DNA of 8,200 bases from an uncultured Dysosmobacter sp. (GCA_934504065.1 CAKSVQ010000102.1:1-8200), one strand, 5' to 3'. Positions 1 to 5,948 are shown, counted from the first letter of the stretch. Notes: generated from the sequence alone by a model not told the origin. A program made the numbers and translations.

Positions 1-94
1 CATCTATTTCACTCTGTTCCCGGGCGTTTGCCGCACAGCGGCTGGTTGCCTTGCCGCAGCTGCTGCCGCGAAGCCGCCTTCAAACGCAATGGGA
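1..94. other. Edge region downstream of htrA, no gene recognised
   Basis: This stretch follows the htrA stop on the minus strand. GCGTTTG (24-30) and CAAACGC (81-87) are exact reverse complements and enclose GC-rich sequence with weaker internal pairings such as CCGC (31-34) with GCGG (38-41). No U-tract follows, so I cannot call a terminator. Nothing coding is supported. Confidence 0.3.
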
Positions 95-1546
95 TCAGTT
101 GCCGTACTGGCCGTTGCCGAAGAAGTAGTTGAAAATATCATAGGGGTTGGTATAGCCGCCGGAAGAGCCGCCGTTCTGACCATTCTGGCCGCTCTGCCCG
201 GACTGGCTGGTGGAGGAATCCTCACTGCTCTGCTGGTCGGCAGGCACAGCGCCCCACGTCAGCTCCACCGTGATGGTCTGGCCGCCGCGGTAGACCGTGA
301 GGGTGGACGTATCCCCGGCGGAATACTGCTTTTTCACGGTGGTCAAATCGTCCATGGAGGAGATCGTATGGTCATCCACCTTGGTAATCACGTCGCCCAT
401 CTGCAATCCGGCCTTTGCTCCGGCCTGCCCCTCTTCCACGGAGTAGACGAACACGCCCTCCTTGATGTCATAGCGGTACTGGGCGGCCATCTGCTCGGTC
501 ATGGTCCCGGCCGTGATGCCGAGATACGGTTTGTTGGTGATATAGCCGTTGGTCATGATGTCCTGGATCATGGCCACCACGTCATTGATGGGGATGGCGA
601 AGCCCAGACCCTCCACAGAGCTGCCGCTGCCGGAGGAAGAATACTTGGCGGACACGATGCCCACCACCTCGCCATACTGGTTGAACAGCGGGCCGCCGGA
701 GTTGCCGGGGTTGATGGAGGCGTCGGTCTGGATCATGTTAAAGGGCGTGCCGGAGACGTTGATGGCCCGGTTCACACTGGAGACCATGCCGCCGCTCATG
801 GAGAACGTCAGCTCGCCCAGCGGGTTGCCCACGGCCAGCACGTGGTCGCCCACGTTCAGCGTGTCGCTGCTGCCCAGCGTAACGGGCTGGAGATCGGTGG
901 CCTCCACCTTGATGACGGCGATATCGTAATCCTGATCGCCGCCGATATACTTGGCCTCATACTCGTCGCCGTTGTACATGGTGACCTTCACGGTCTCGGC
1001 GTCCTTGACCACATGGTAGTTGGTGACGATGTAGCCGTCCTTCGTCAGCACAAAGCCGCTGCCGGCAGAGGCCGTTTTCACAGGCTGGCCGAAGAAGTTG
1101 GTACCGGAGGTCCCGGTGACGTTGATGGAGACCACGCTGTTGACATTGGAGGCGTAGACCTCTGCGTCGCTCATGGCCGTCTTGCCATCCACCTGATGCA
1201 CGGCCACCGCCGTGGCGGGGCGGGAGCTGACGTTGATCTCCGATCCACCGGAGCCGCCGCCCACGGCCCACACAACGCCGCCGCCCACAGCGCCGCCCAG
1301 CAGGGCGCACACCAGCGCCAGCGCCGCGACCTTTGTACCGATCCGCTGTTTTTTCACGGGCTTCATCTCCTGAACCGGGGGCTGGTCCTGCCGCCCCGAC
1401 TGAAAGCTGTGCAGCTGCTCATCCACGCTGGGGCGGCTGCCGGAGGTCTCCGCTTCACCCGAAGCTGCCGCTCCGGCGCTGCGCTCGGCATCGCTGCCAT
1501 CCTTACGGTATGTGTAATGATACAGATTCTGTTCATCGTTATACAT
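95..1546 (-). CDS. htrA: Membrane-anchored HtrA/DegP-family serine protease with one PDZ domain
   Basis: This is a trypsin-like (S1C) envelope protease that degrades or refolds misfolded proteins outside the cytoplasmic membrane. The 483-residue product starts with about 70 hydrophilic residues, probably cytoplasmic. One hydrophobic segment follows (about 71-95), with KPVKKQR just before it, so the topology is N-in with the protease outside. The protease domain spans about 125-335 and its triad is complete: His178 in TNYHVV, Asp208 in DYDIAV and Ser283 in GNSGGPL. One PDZ domain follows (about 340-430, beginning KPYLGI), the usual layout for Firmicute HtrA. The C-terminus adds a Ser/Gln/Gly/Asn-rich linker (about 436-464) and a short aromatic tail ending NYFFGNGQYGN. 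The ATG is supported by AAGGAGGA at 1555-1562, 8 nt upstream. The gene is divergent from the redox operon. The family call is firm; the choice between htrA, degP and degS naming is arbitrary. No terminator was recognised after the stop. Confidence 0.95.
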   Translation of the reverse strand: MYNDEQNLYHYTYRKDGSDAERSAGAAASGEAETSGSRPSVDEQLHSFQSGRQDQPPVQEMKPVKKQRIGTKVAALALVCALLGGAVGGGVVWAVGGGSGGSEINVSSRPATAVAVHQVDGKTAMSDAEVYASNVNSVVSINVTGTSGTNFFGQPVKTASAGSGFVLTKDGYIVTNYHVVKDAETVKVTMYNGDEYEAKYIGGDQDYDIAVIKVEATDLQPVTLGSSDTLNVGDHVLAVGNPLGELTFSMSGGMVSSVNRAINVSGTPFNMIQTDASINPGNSGGPLFNQYGEVVGIVSAKYSSSGSGSSVEGLGFAIPINDVVAMIQDIMTNGYITNKPYLGITAGTMTEQMAAQYRYDIKEGVFVYSVEEGQAGAKAGLQMGDVITKVDDHTISSMDDLTTVKKQYSAGDTSTLTVYRGGQTITVELTWGAVPADQQSSEDSSTSQSGQSGQNGQNGGSSGGYTNPYDIFNYFFGNGQYGN

Positions 1547-1583
1547 GATATGTGTCCTCCTTTGCGTCTATCACCGGATGCCT

Positions 1584-1639
1584 GCGGTCCCGGCGGACCG
1601 CGCCGCTTTCCGGGGCGGCTTTCGCTTTGTTTGAAAGCC
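1584..1639 (-). promoter_or_regulatory. Hairpin-rich 5' leader of htrA
   Basis: Between the predicted htrA start site and its Shine-Dalgarno sequence there are two perfect 7-bp inverted repeats. GCGGTCC (1584-1590) pairs with GGACCGC (1595-1601) across a 4-nt loop. GGCTTTC (1617-1623) pairs with GAAAGCC (1633-1639) across a 9-nt loop. A shorter pairing, GCCGC (1602-1606) with GCGGC (1615-1619), lies between them. No U-tract follows, so these are not intrinsic terminators. They may stabilise the mRNA or affect htrA translation; the function is inferred, the symmetry is seen. Confidence 0.4.
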
Positions 1640-1658
1640 CTTCCTGAACTTTGGTTTT

Positions 1659-1664
1659 AGTATA
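1659..1664 (-). promoter_or_regulatory. Probable -10 box of the htrA promoter
   Basis: On the minus strand the hexamer reads TATACT, one mismatch from the sigma-A consensus. The region about 17-18 bp upstream (near 1682-1688) gives only a weak -35 (CAGGCA or AGGCAT). A start near 1652 would leave a leader of about 105 nt before the htrA ATG. A 6-bp inverted repeat, AAATGC (1680-1685) and GCATTT (1702-1707), overlaps the -35 region and could bind a regulator, although 6 bp in AT-rich DNA may be chance. Confidence 0.5.
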
Positions 1665-1740
1665 GCCCGGCTTTCTTAAAAATGCCTGAAAAAATCTTGA
1701 AGCATTTGTGAACCCGGATATTTTCCCGACGGCAAAACTG

Positions 1741-1749
1741 TGTTAAGAT
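1741..1749 (+). promoter_or_regulatory. Extended -10 promoter for the three-gene redox operon
   Basis: The sequence TGTTAAGAT fits an extended -10 element (TG, one base, then TAAGAT). The -35 position at 1721-1726 reads TTTTCC and is poor, which is tolerated by extended -10 promoters. A start near 1756 would leave a leader of about 28 nt before the GTG at 1784. The htrA -10 box lies about 80 bp away in the opposite direction, so the two promoters could share regulation. Confidence 0.45.
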
Positions 1750-1783
1750 AGAAGCATCTTCAATCAGGAAAGGAACTGGCACC

Positions 1784-3394
1784 GTGCTGAAGATCGAATC
1801 CATCAAGCTCCCCCCCGGCGGCTCCATGGCCGACTTGACGGGCGAATGCGCCCGCATCCTGCGGGTAAAGGAGAAGGAACTGACCTCTTTGAAAATCCTC
1901 CGCCGCAGCATCGACGCCCGCAAGGGCGAGGTGGCGGTGGTCTATACCGTGGAGGCCGCCTTAAAGGACGAGGCCGCCGTTTTAAAGCGCTGCCGGGACA
2001 GGCGCGTGAGCCGCATGGTCAAAGCCCCCGGCTATCTTCTTCCGCCGCCCCAGAGCGCTCCGGCCATTCCCCCGGTGGTGGTGGGCGCAGGACCCGCGGG
2101 GCTGTTCGCCGCGCTGGTGCTGGCCCGGGCGGGGCTGCGGCCCATCCTGCTGGAGCGGGGCAGGCCCGTGGAGCAGCGCCGGGAGGATGTGGCCCGCTTC
2201 TGGGAAACTGGAATGCTGGACACCGTGAGCAATGTGCAGTTCGGCGAGGGCGGCGCGGGCGCCTTTTCCGACGGGAAGCTGAACACCGGCACCAAAGACC
2301 CCCGCCACCGCTTCATTCTGGAGTCCTTTGCCGCCCACGGCGCGCCGGAGGACATTCTGACCGACGCCAAGCCCCACATCGGCACCGACTATCTCTACCG
2401 CACGCTGCAAAACCTGCGCCGGGACTTGACGGCGCTGGGAACGGACATCCGCTTTGAAAGCAGGCTCTCCGACCTGCAAATTGAGGGCGGCGCGCTGCGC
2501 GGATTGACGGTGGAGGGCCCGGAGGGGACCTATTCCCTCCCCTGCCGTTATGTGGTGCTGTGCCCCGGCCACTCCGCCCGGGACACCTTTGAAATGCTGC
2601 ACCGCCGGGGCGTTCCCATGGAGCCGAAGCCCTTTGCCGTGGGCGTGCGCATCGAGCAGCGCCAGGCCGACTGCGACGCCGCCCAGTATAAACAGTACGC
2701 CGGGCACCCCGGTCTGGGCGCTTCCACCTATAAGCTCTCCTGCCACCTGCCAAACGGGCGCTCCGCCTTTTCTTTCTGCGTCTGCCCCGGCGGACAGGTG
2801 GTGGCCGCCGCCTCGGAGGAAAACCGGGTGGTGACCAACGGCATGAGCGAATTTGCCCGGGACCGGGAAAACATCAACGGCGCGCTGCTGGTGAACGTCA
2901 CGCCGGAGGACTTTGGCGGCAGCGGCCCCCTCGCGGGCGTGGCCTTTCAGCGCGCTCTGGAAACCGCCGCTTTCACCTTTGGCGGTGGGGGCTACCGCGC
3001 TCCGGCCCAGCGGGTGGAGGATTTCCTGCTCCGCCGCCCCTCCACAGGTCCGGGCCGGGTGCAGCCCAGTTATCGCCCCGGCGTAACGTGGACGGACCTG
3101 CACCGCTGCCTGCCCCCTTTCGTGGCCGAAACGCTGGAACAGGCCCTTCCCCTTCTGGGGGAAAAGCTGCGGGGCTATGACCAGCCCGACGCGGTGCTCA
3201 CCGCCGTGGAAAGCCGCAGCTCCTCCCCCATCCGCATCCCCCGGGATGAGACCCACTGCTCCGCCATCCGGGGCCTGTATCCCTGCGGCGAGGGCGCGGG
3301 CTATGCCGGGGGCATCCTCTCCGCCGCCGCGGACGGGATGCGCTGCGCGGAATCCATCTGTCAAACCATCTCCAAGGAGGTCAACAACATATGA
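1784..3394 (+). CDS. NAD(P)/FAD-dependent dehydrogenase-like flavoprotein (COG2509 type)
   Basis: This is a predicted cytoplasmic FAD-dependent oxidoreductase of 536 residues. The family is widespread in anaerobic Firmicutes and Bacteroidetes, and its reaction is not known to me. An N-terminal domain of about 90 residues contains the family-typical LKILRRSIDARK segment (37-47). The dinucleotide-binding motif follows as VVVGAGPAGL (98-107), with the acidic ribose-binding residue at Glu124. Other family-like segments are QFGEGGAGAFSDGKL (152-166), ESRSSSPIRI (476-485) and a C-terminal FAD-binding segment GEGAGYAGGI (502-511). No membrane segment or signal peptide is present. I chose the GTG start because AGGAAAGGA (1766-1774) sits 9 nt upstream and MLKIESIKLPPG matches the family N-terminus; the next ATG would remove 14 residues. 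It is the first gene of the operon, and its stop codon overlaps the next start. The family call is firm; the substrate is unknown. Confidence 0.85.
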   Translation: MLKIESIKLPPGGSMADLTGECARILRVKEKELTSLKILRRSIDARKGEVAVVYTVEAALKDEAAVLKRCRDRRVSRMVKAPGYLLPPPQSAPAIPPVVVGAGPAGLFAALVLARAGLRPILLERGRPVEQRREDVARFWETGMLDTVSNVQFGEGGAGAFSDGKLNTGTKDPRHRFILESFAAHGAPEDILTDAKPHIGTDYLYRTLQNLRRDLTALGTDIRFESRLSDLQIEGGALRGLTVEGPEGTYSLPCRYVVLCPGHSARDTFEMLHRRGVPMEPKPFAVGVRIEQRQADCDAAQYKQYAGHPGLGASTYKLSCHLPNGRSAFSFCVCPGGQVVAAASEENRVVTNGMSEFARDRENINGALLVNVTPEDFGGSGPLAGVAFQRALETAAFTFGGGGYRAPAQRVEDFLLRRPSTGPGRVQPSYRPGVTWTDLHRCLPPFVAETLEQALPLLGEKLRGYDQPDAVLTAVESRSSSPIRIPRDETHCSAIRGLYPCGEGAGYAGGILSAAADGMRCAESICQTISKEVNNI

Positions 3395-4362
3395 ACCGGA
3401 ACATCTGCATCTATCAGGAATTCATGACCGACACCCACAAGGCCTATCTCACCAAGACCGCCGAGGCGCTGGGCTTCACGCCCCACTTCTTCTCCCCCGG
3501 CCAGTTTGAAGCGGCCCGGGACTGCCTGCAAAGCTGCGAGATTCTCTACGCCCACTCCCCCAGCCTGCTGCGCGCCGCTCCCGCTTCCCTAAAGTGGTAC
3601 TGCTGCTCCTTTGCGGGCGTGGACCCCTACTGCAAGGACCCCTCCATTTTTGCAAATCCCGACTGCATTCTGACCAACTCCAACGTCTACGGTGTGACCA
3701 TCGCCGAGCACGTGGTCATGGTCACGCTGATGCTGCTGCGGCGGATGCCAGAGTATGAGCAGATCGTCGCCGCCCAGAGCTGGAGCAACCAGCTCCCCAT
3801 CCGCTCCATTCGGGATAACGAGTTCACCATCCTCGGCACCGGAGACATCGGCGTGAACGTGGCCGAGCGGATGCGGGGCATGGGCGCGGGCAAGATCGTG
3901 GGCCTCAGTCGCTCCGGCAAGCCCCATCCCGCCTTTGACGAGGTGTATCCCATCTCCCATCTGGACGAGCTGCTGCCCAAAACCAGAATTCTTGTCATGG
4001 CGCTGCCCGGCACGGCAGAGACCGTCCACATTCTGAACCGCCAGCGCATCGCCCTGCTGCCGGAGGACGCCTATGTCATCAACGTGGGCCGGGGCACCGC
4101 CGTGGAGCAGGAGCCGCTGGTGGAGGCGCTGAACAGCGGAAAGCTGGCAGGCGCGGCGCTGGATGTGATGGACCCCGAGCCGCTGCCCAAGGGCCATCCC
4201 CTGTGGAGCGCCAAAAACCTGATCCTCACCCCCCACGTTTCCGGCAACATGACGCTGGGCTACACCTGCGACCGCAACGTGGAGCTTTTCTGCGAGGACT
4301 TGAAAAACTACGCCGCCGGACGGTCCCTGCGTGGCTTCGTGGACCGCACCCGGGGCTATTGA
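3391..4362 (+). CDS. D-isomer-specific 2-hydroxyacid dehydrogenase, probably NADPH-linked
   Basis: This is a cytoplasmic oxidoreductase that interconverts 2-oxoacids and D-2-hydroxyacids. Its 323 residues match the family length. The N-terminal half of the catalytic domain is followed by the conserved TNSNVYGVTIAEHVV segment (95-109). The nucleotide-binding loop is GTGDIG (149-154). The catalytic residues are all present: Arg234 in NVGRGT, Glu263 in DPEPLP and His282 in TPHVSG. After the second strand of the Rossmann fold the protein reads GLSRSGK (171-177). Enzymes with Ser-Arg there, as in GhrA-like glyoxylate/hydroxypyruvate reductases, tend to prefer NADPH, whereas NAD enzymes usually carry an acidic residue. 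The ATG lies inside the preceding stop (ATGA) with AAGGAGG at 3374-3380, so translation is probably coupled. The exact substrate (glyoxylate, hydroxypyruvate, phenylpyruvate or another) cannot be read from sequence. Confidence 0.9.
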   Translation: MNRNICIYQEFMTDTHKAYLTKTAEALGFTPHFFSPGQFEAARDCLQSCEILYAHSPSLLRAAPASLKWYCCSFAGVDPYCKDPSIFANPDCILTNSNVYGVTIAEHVVMVTLMLLRRMPEYEQIVAAQSWSNQLPIRSIRDNEFTILGTGDIGVNVAERMRGMGAGKIVGLSRSGKPHPAFDEVYPISHLDELLPKTRILVMALPGTAETVHILNRQRIALLPEDAYVINVGRGTAVEQEPLVEALNSGKLAGAALDVMDPEPLPKGHPLWSAKNLILTPHVSGNMTLGYTCDRNVELFCEDLKNYAAGRSLRGFVDRTRGY

Positions 4363-4382
4363 CCGCATAAAAGGAGAAACAC

Positions 4383-5567
4383 ATGGAAAATTTTACTTTT
4401 TACTCCCCCACTCTGTTTGCCTTCGGCGACGGGGAAGAGCGCAATGTCGGGGCGCTGGTGCGCCGCTTCGGCGGCAGCCGGGTGCTGCTGGTCTATGGCG
4501 GCGGCTCCGTCAGGCGCAACGGGGCCTATGACGCCGTGACCGCCTCCCTCACCGAGGCGGGGCTGCCCTTTGCCGAGCTTTCCGGCGTGCAGGCCAACCC
4601 CCGCAGCGGCAAGGTGTATGAGGGCATTGAGCTTCTCCGCCGGGAGGGGTGCGACTTTCTGCTGGCGCTGGGCGGCGGCTCCGTCATCGACACGGCCAAG
4701 GCCATTGGTTTCGGCGCGGGCTACGACGGCGATTTCTGGGACTTTTTCGCCGGAAAGGCTAAAATCGAGTCCACGCTGCCCGTGGGCGTGGTGCTGACCA
4801 TCTCCGCCGCCGGAAGCGAGGGCAGTGACAGCTGCGTCATTACGCAGGAGCAGGGCAATTTAAAGTGGGGCTGCCCCAAGACCGACGTGATCCGCCCCAA
4901 ATTCGCCGTGCTGGACCCCCGGCTCACCTGCTCGCTGCCCGCTTATCAGACCGCCTGCGGCGCAGTGGATATGCTGGCGCACATCTGCGAGCGCTATTTC
5001 ACCAACACGCCGGATGTGGCCCTGACTGACCGCCTGTGCGAGGCGCTGATGAAAACCATTCTGGACGCCGCCCCCAGGGCGCTGGCCGATCCCGCCGCTT
5101 ACGCGCCCCGGGCCGACCTGATGTGGTGTGGGATGCTGGCCCACAACAATTCCTGCGGCGTGGGCCGGGTGCAGGACTGGGCCAGCCACCAGATCGAGCA
5201 TGAGCTCTCCGCCTTTTATGACTGCGCCCACGGCGCAGGGCTTGCCGTGGTGTTGCCCGCGTGGATGGAATTTGTCTGCCCCCACGATCCCGCCCGCTTT
5301 GCCCGCTTCGCCGTCAACGTGTTCGGCTGCGAGATGGACTTTGCCCACCCCGAGCGCACCGCGCAGGAGGGCATTGCCCGCCTGCGGAGCTTCTTCCGCT
5401 CGCTGGGGATGCCCACCACCCTTGCGGAGCTGGGCGGACGGGAAGCCGACATTCCCGCCATGGCCGCTCACCGATCCGAAAAGCCCAACGGCTTCCCCTT
5501 CGGCGGCTTTGTCAAGATCGGCCCGGAGGAAATGGAAGCGGTGCTGCACCTGACCGTGCGGGCATAA
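4383..5567 (+). CDS. Iron-containing alcohol dehydrogenase, BdhA/YqhD type (NADPH-dependent aldehyde reductase)
   Basis: This is a group III metal-dependent alcohol dehydrogenase, 394 residues, probably acting in the cytoplasm as an aldehyde reductase. The metal ligands are complete and spaced as in E. coli YqhD: Asp196 and His200 in DMLAH, His269 in WASHQIEH, and His283 in CAHGAGLA. Each is two residues further along than the YqhD ligands as I recall them. The nucleotide-binding motifs are YGGGSVRRNG (38-47) and GGGSVIDTAKAI (97-108). The first resembles the NADPH-binding loop of YqhD and BdhA, which supports NADPH use. It starts 20 nt after the hydroxyacid dehydrogenase and is preceded by AAGGAG (4371-4376), 6 nt before the ATG. 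It closes the operon, and its stop abuts the hairpin at 5573-5588. Butanol or a lactaldehyde-type substrate is possible; I cannot tell which. Confidence 0.92.
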   Translation: MENFTFYSPTLFAFGDGEERNVGALVRRFGGSRVLLVYGGGSVRRNGAYDAVTASLTEAGLPFAELSGVQANPRSGKVYEGIELLRREGCDFLLALGGGSVIDTAKAIGFGAGYDGDFWDFFAGKAKIESTLPVGVVLTISAAGSEGSDSCVITQEQGNLKWGCPKTDVIRPKFAVLDPRLTCSLPAYQTACGAVDMLAHICERYFTNTPDVALTDRLCEALMKTILDAAPRALADPAAYAPRADLMWCGMLAHNNSCGVGRVQDWASHQIEHELSAFYDCAHGAGLAVVLPAWMEFVCPHDPARFARFAVNVFGCEMDFAHPERTAQEGIARLRSFFRSLGMPTTLAELGGREADIPAMAAHRSEKPNGFPFGGFVKIGPEEMEAVLHLTVRA

Positions 5568-5588
5568 AAAAAGACCCCCTTCGGGGTC
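5566..5588 (-). terminator. Intrinsic terminator of the small minus-strand unit, perhaps shared with the operon
   Basis: On the minus strand GACCCC, the loop GAAG and GGGGTC form a perfect 6-bp stem followed at once by seven T residues. The T-run lies on the minus strand, so the strong reading is termination of leftward transcription from 5723. For the plus-strand operon the same hairpin starts 5 nt after the stop codon but is followed by AGGAATCC, with no U-tract, so rightward termination would be weaker. Confidence 0.8.
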
Positions 5589-5607
5589 AGGAATCCTTCT
5601 TCACTTT

Positions 5608-5621
5608 CAGGCTTTTGCCTG
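5608..5621 (-). other. Small hairpin in the 3' part of the small-peptide transcript
   Basis: CAGGC (5608-5612) and GCCTG (5617-5621) form a perfect 5-bp stem with a 4-nt loop, between the peptide stop codon and the terminator. With the terminator hairpin it would give the short RNA a structured 3' half. Confidence 0.35.
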
Positions 5622-5637
5622 TTCCGGGGGCGCTCAG

Positions 5638-5697
5638 TTACCGATTCAGGTACATGGCACCGCCCAGAACCGCGATGGAGATCACAGCATACAGCAT
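5638..5697 (-). CDS. 19-residue hydrophobic small protein
   Basis: A short frame on the minus strand encodes MLYAVISIAVLGGAMYLNR followed by TAA. I do not recognise a family. Residues 2-17 are almost all hydrophobic, enough for one short membrane span, with an Asn-Arg end and no other charge. Expression signals are unusually complete for so short a frame. AGGAGGA (5706-5712) lies 8 nt before the ATG, an extended -10 (TGCTATACT) lies at 5730-5738, and a stem plus seven T residues at 5566-5588 ends the unit. The transcript would be about 155 nt, with a small hairpin after the stop (5608-5621). No in-frame start lies further upstream before the promoter. It could be a membrane-active peptide, a small regulator of a membrane protein, or the toxin of a type I pair. 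Alternatively the RNA is the functional product and the frame incidental. No function is claimed. Confidence 0.6.
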   Translation of the reverse strand: MLYAVISIAVLGGAMYLNR

Positions 5698-5717
5698 TTC
5701 AACGTTCCTCCTCTCTT

Positions 5718-5766
5718 GATGTTGAAACCAGTATAGCACCCTCCGCCGAGAAAGACATTCAACATC
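5718..5766. repeat. Perfect 9-bp inverted repeat flanking the small-peptide promoter
   Basis: GATGTTGAA (5718-5726) and TTCAACATC (5758-5766) are exact reverse complements with centres 40 bp apart, close to four helical turns. The arms bracket the -10 box, with the inner arm covering the expected transcription start. A third TTCAAC lies at 5698-5703, next to the start codon. This arrangement suits a repressor that binds both sites and loops the DNA, but the binding protein is unknown. Confidence 0.5.
5730..5738 (-). promoter_or_regulatory. Extended -10 promoter of the small-peptide unit
   Basis: The minus strand reads TGCTATACT: TG, one base, then TATACT. Transcription would begin near 5722-5723, about 26 nt before the ATG. 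No good -35 is found at 17 bp; TTGAAT lies 21 bp upstream, which is too far for a standard promoter. An activator or the extended -10 would therefore have to compensate. The element sits between the two arms of a perfect inverted repeat (5718-5766). Confidence 0.55.
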
Positions 5767-5791
5767 TTGTTCCGTTTTCGGCTGGATCGTC

Positions 5792-5808
5792 TTTGTGAAA
5801 TTCACAAA
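5792..5808. promoter_or_regulatory. 17-bp palindrome TTTGTGAAATTCACAAA, probable operator
   Basis: TTTGTGAA and TTCACAAA are exact reverse complements around one central A. The half-site TTGTGAA matches the Rex half-site, but Rex sites have four bases between halves and this has one. It also differs from CRP/FNR spacing. The palindrome sits between the leftward small-peptide promoter and the rightward araC gene, so it could act on either. A symmetric dimeric regulator is likely; which one is unknown. Confidence 0.5.
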
Positions 5809-5817
5809 TTTTTACCG

Positions 5818-5846
5818 TTGTTTTTGTAGAAATCGCCTGATATGGT
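5818..5846 (+). promoter_or_regulatory. Possible promoter for the AraC-family regulator gene
   Basis: TTGTTT (5818-5823) and TATGGT (5841-5846) are separated by 17 bp, and TG at 5838-5839 makes the -10 extended. Each hexamer matches the consensus only partly (3/6 and 4/6). A second candidate -10, TACAAT at 5905-5910, has no visible -35 but would give a shorter leader. I cannot decide between them. Confidence 0.3.
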
Positions 5847-5856
5847 GGGATTTCTA
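5827..5856. repeat. Perfect 8-bp inverted repeat upstream of araC
   Basis: TAGAAATC (5827-5834) and GATTTCTA (5849-5856) are exact reverse complements around a 14-bp centre. They enclose the candidate -10 box at 5841-5846, so binding here could block the regulator's own promoter. Confidence 0.4.
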
Positions 5857-5861
5857 GCAGC

Positions 5862-5885
5862 ATCCGCCTGACGCGGCAGGCGGAT
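5862..5885. repeat. Perfect 9-bp GC-rich inverted repeat upstream of araC
   Basis: ATCCGCCTG (5862-5870) and CAGGCGGAT (5877-5885) are exact reverse complements across a 6-base loop. In RNA this would be a stable hairpin in the araC leader if transcription starts near 5853. No clean U-tract follows on either strand, although TTCTTTCCGTTTTA lies soon after on the plus strand, so a weak terminator is possible. Otherwise it may be an operator. Confidence 0.45.
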
Positions 5886-5948
5886 ACCGCTTCTTTCCGT
5901 TTTATACAATCTTGCTGTTCCCTTTGGAACGGCCCATGGAGGACGCCC

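Noticed and set aside
89..1660. A 523-codon open frame on the plus strand, fully antisense to htrA
   Set aside because: The minus strand encodes an unmistakable protease with full catalytic triad and PDZ domain. The plus frame has Gly/His/Ala-rich low-complexity translation typical of the antisense of GC-rich genes, with no fitting ribosome binding site.
1982..3364. A 460-codon open frame on the minus strand, antisense to the flavoprotein gene
   Set aside because: It mirrors a well-supported FAD protein, has no start signals of its own, and its translation shows no recognisable motifs. The same applies to the antisense frames over the hydroxyacid dehydrogenase (3589-4368), alcohol dehydrogenase (4860-5549) and AraC gene (5802-6842).
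5573..5588. The hairpin as a strong terminator for the plus-strand redox operon
   Set aside because: The A/T tract lies on the left of the stem, which gives a U-tract only for leftward RNA. Rightward RNA has AGGAAUCC after the stem. It was therefore assigned mainly to the minus-strand unit.
5698..5727. A hairpin in the small-peptide mRNA (TTTCAAC with GTTGAAA) placing the Shine-Dalgarno sequence in the loop
   Set aside because: The 5' arm begins before the expected transcription start (about 5722-5723), so most of that arm would be absent from the RNA. The symmetry is better explained as DNA sites.
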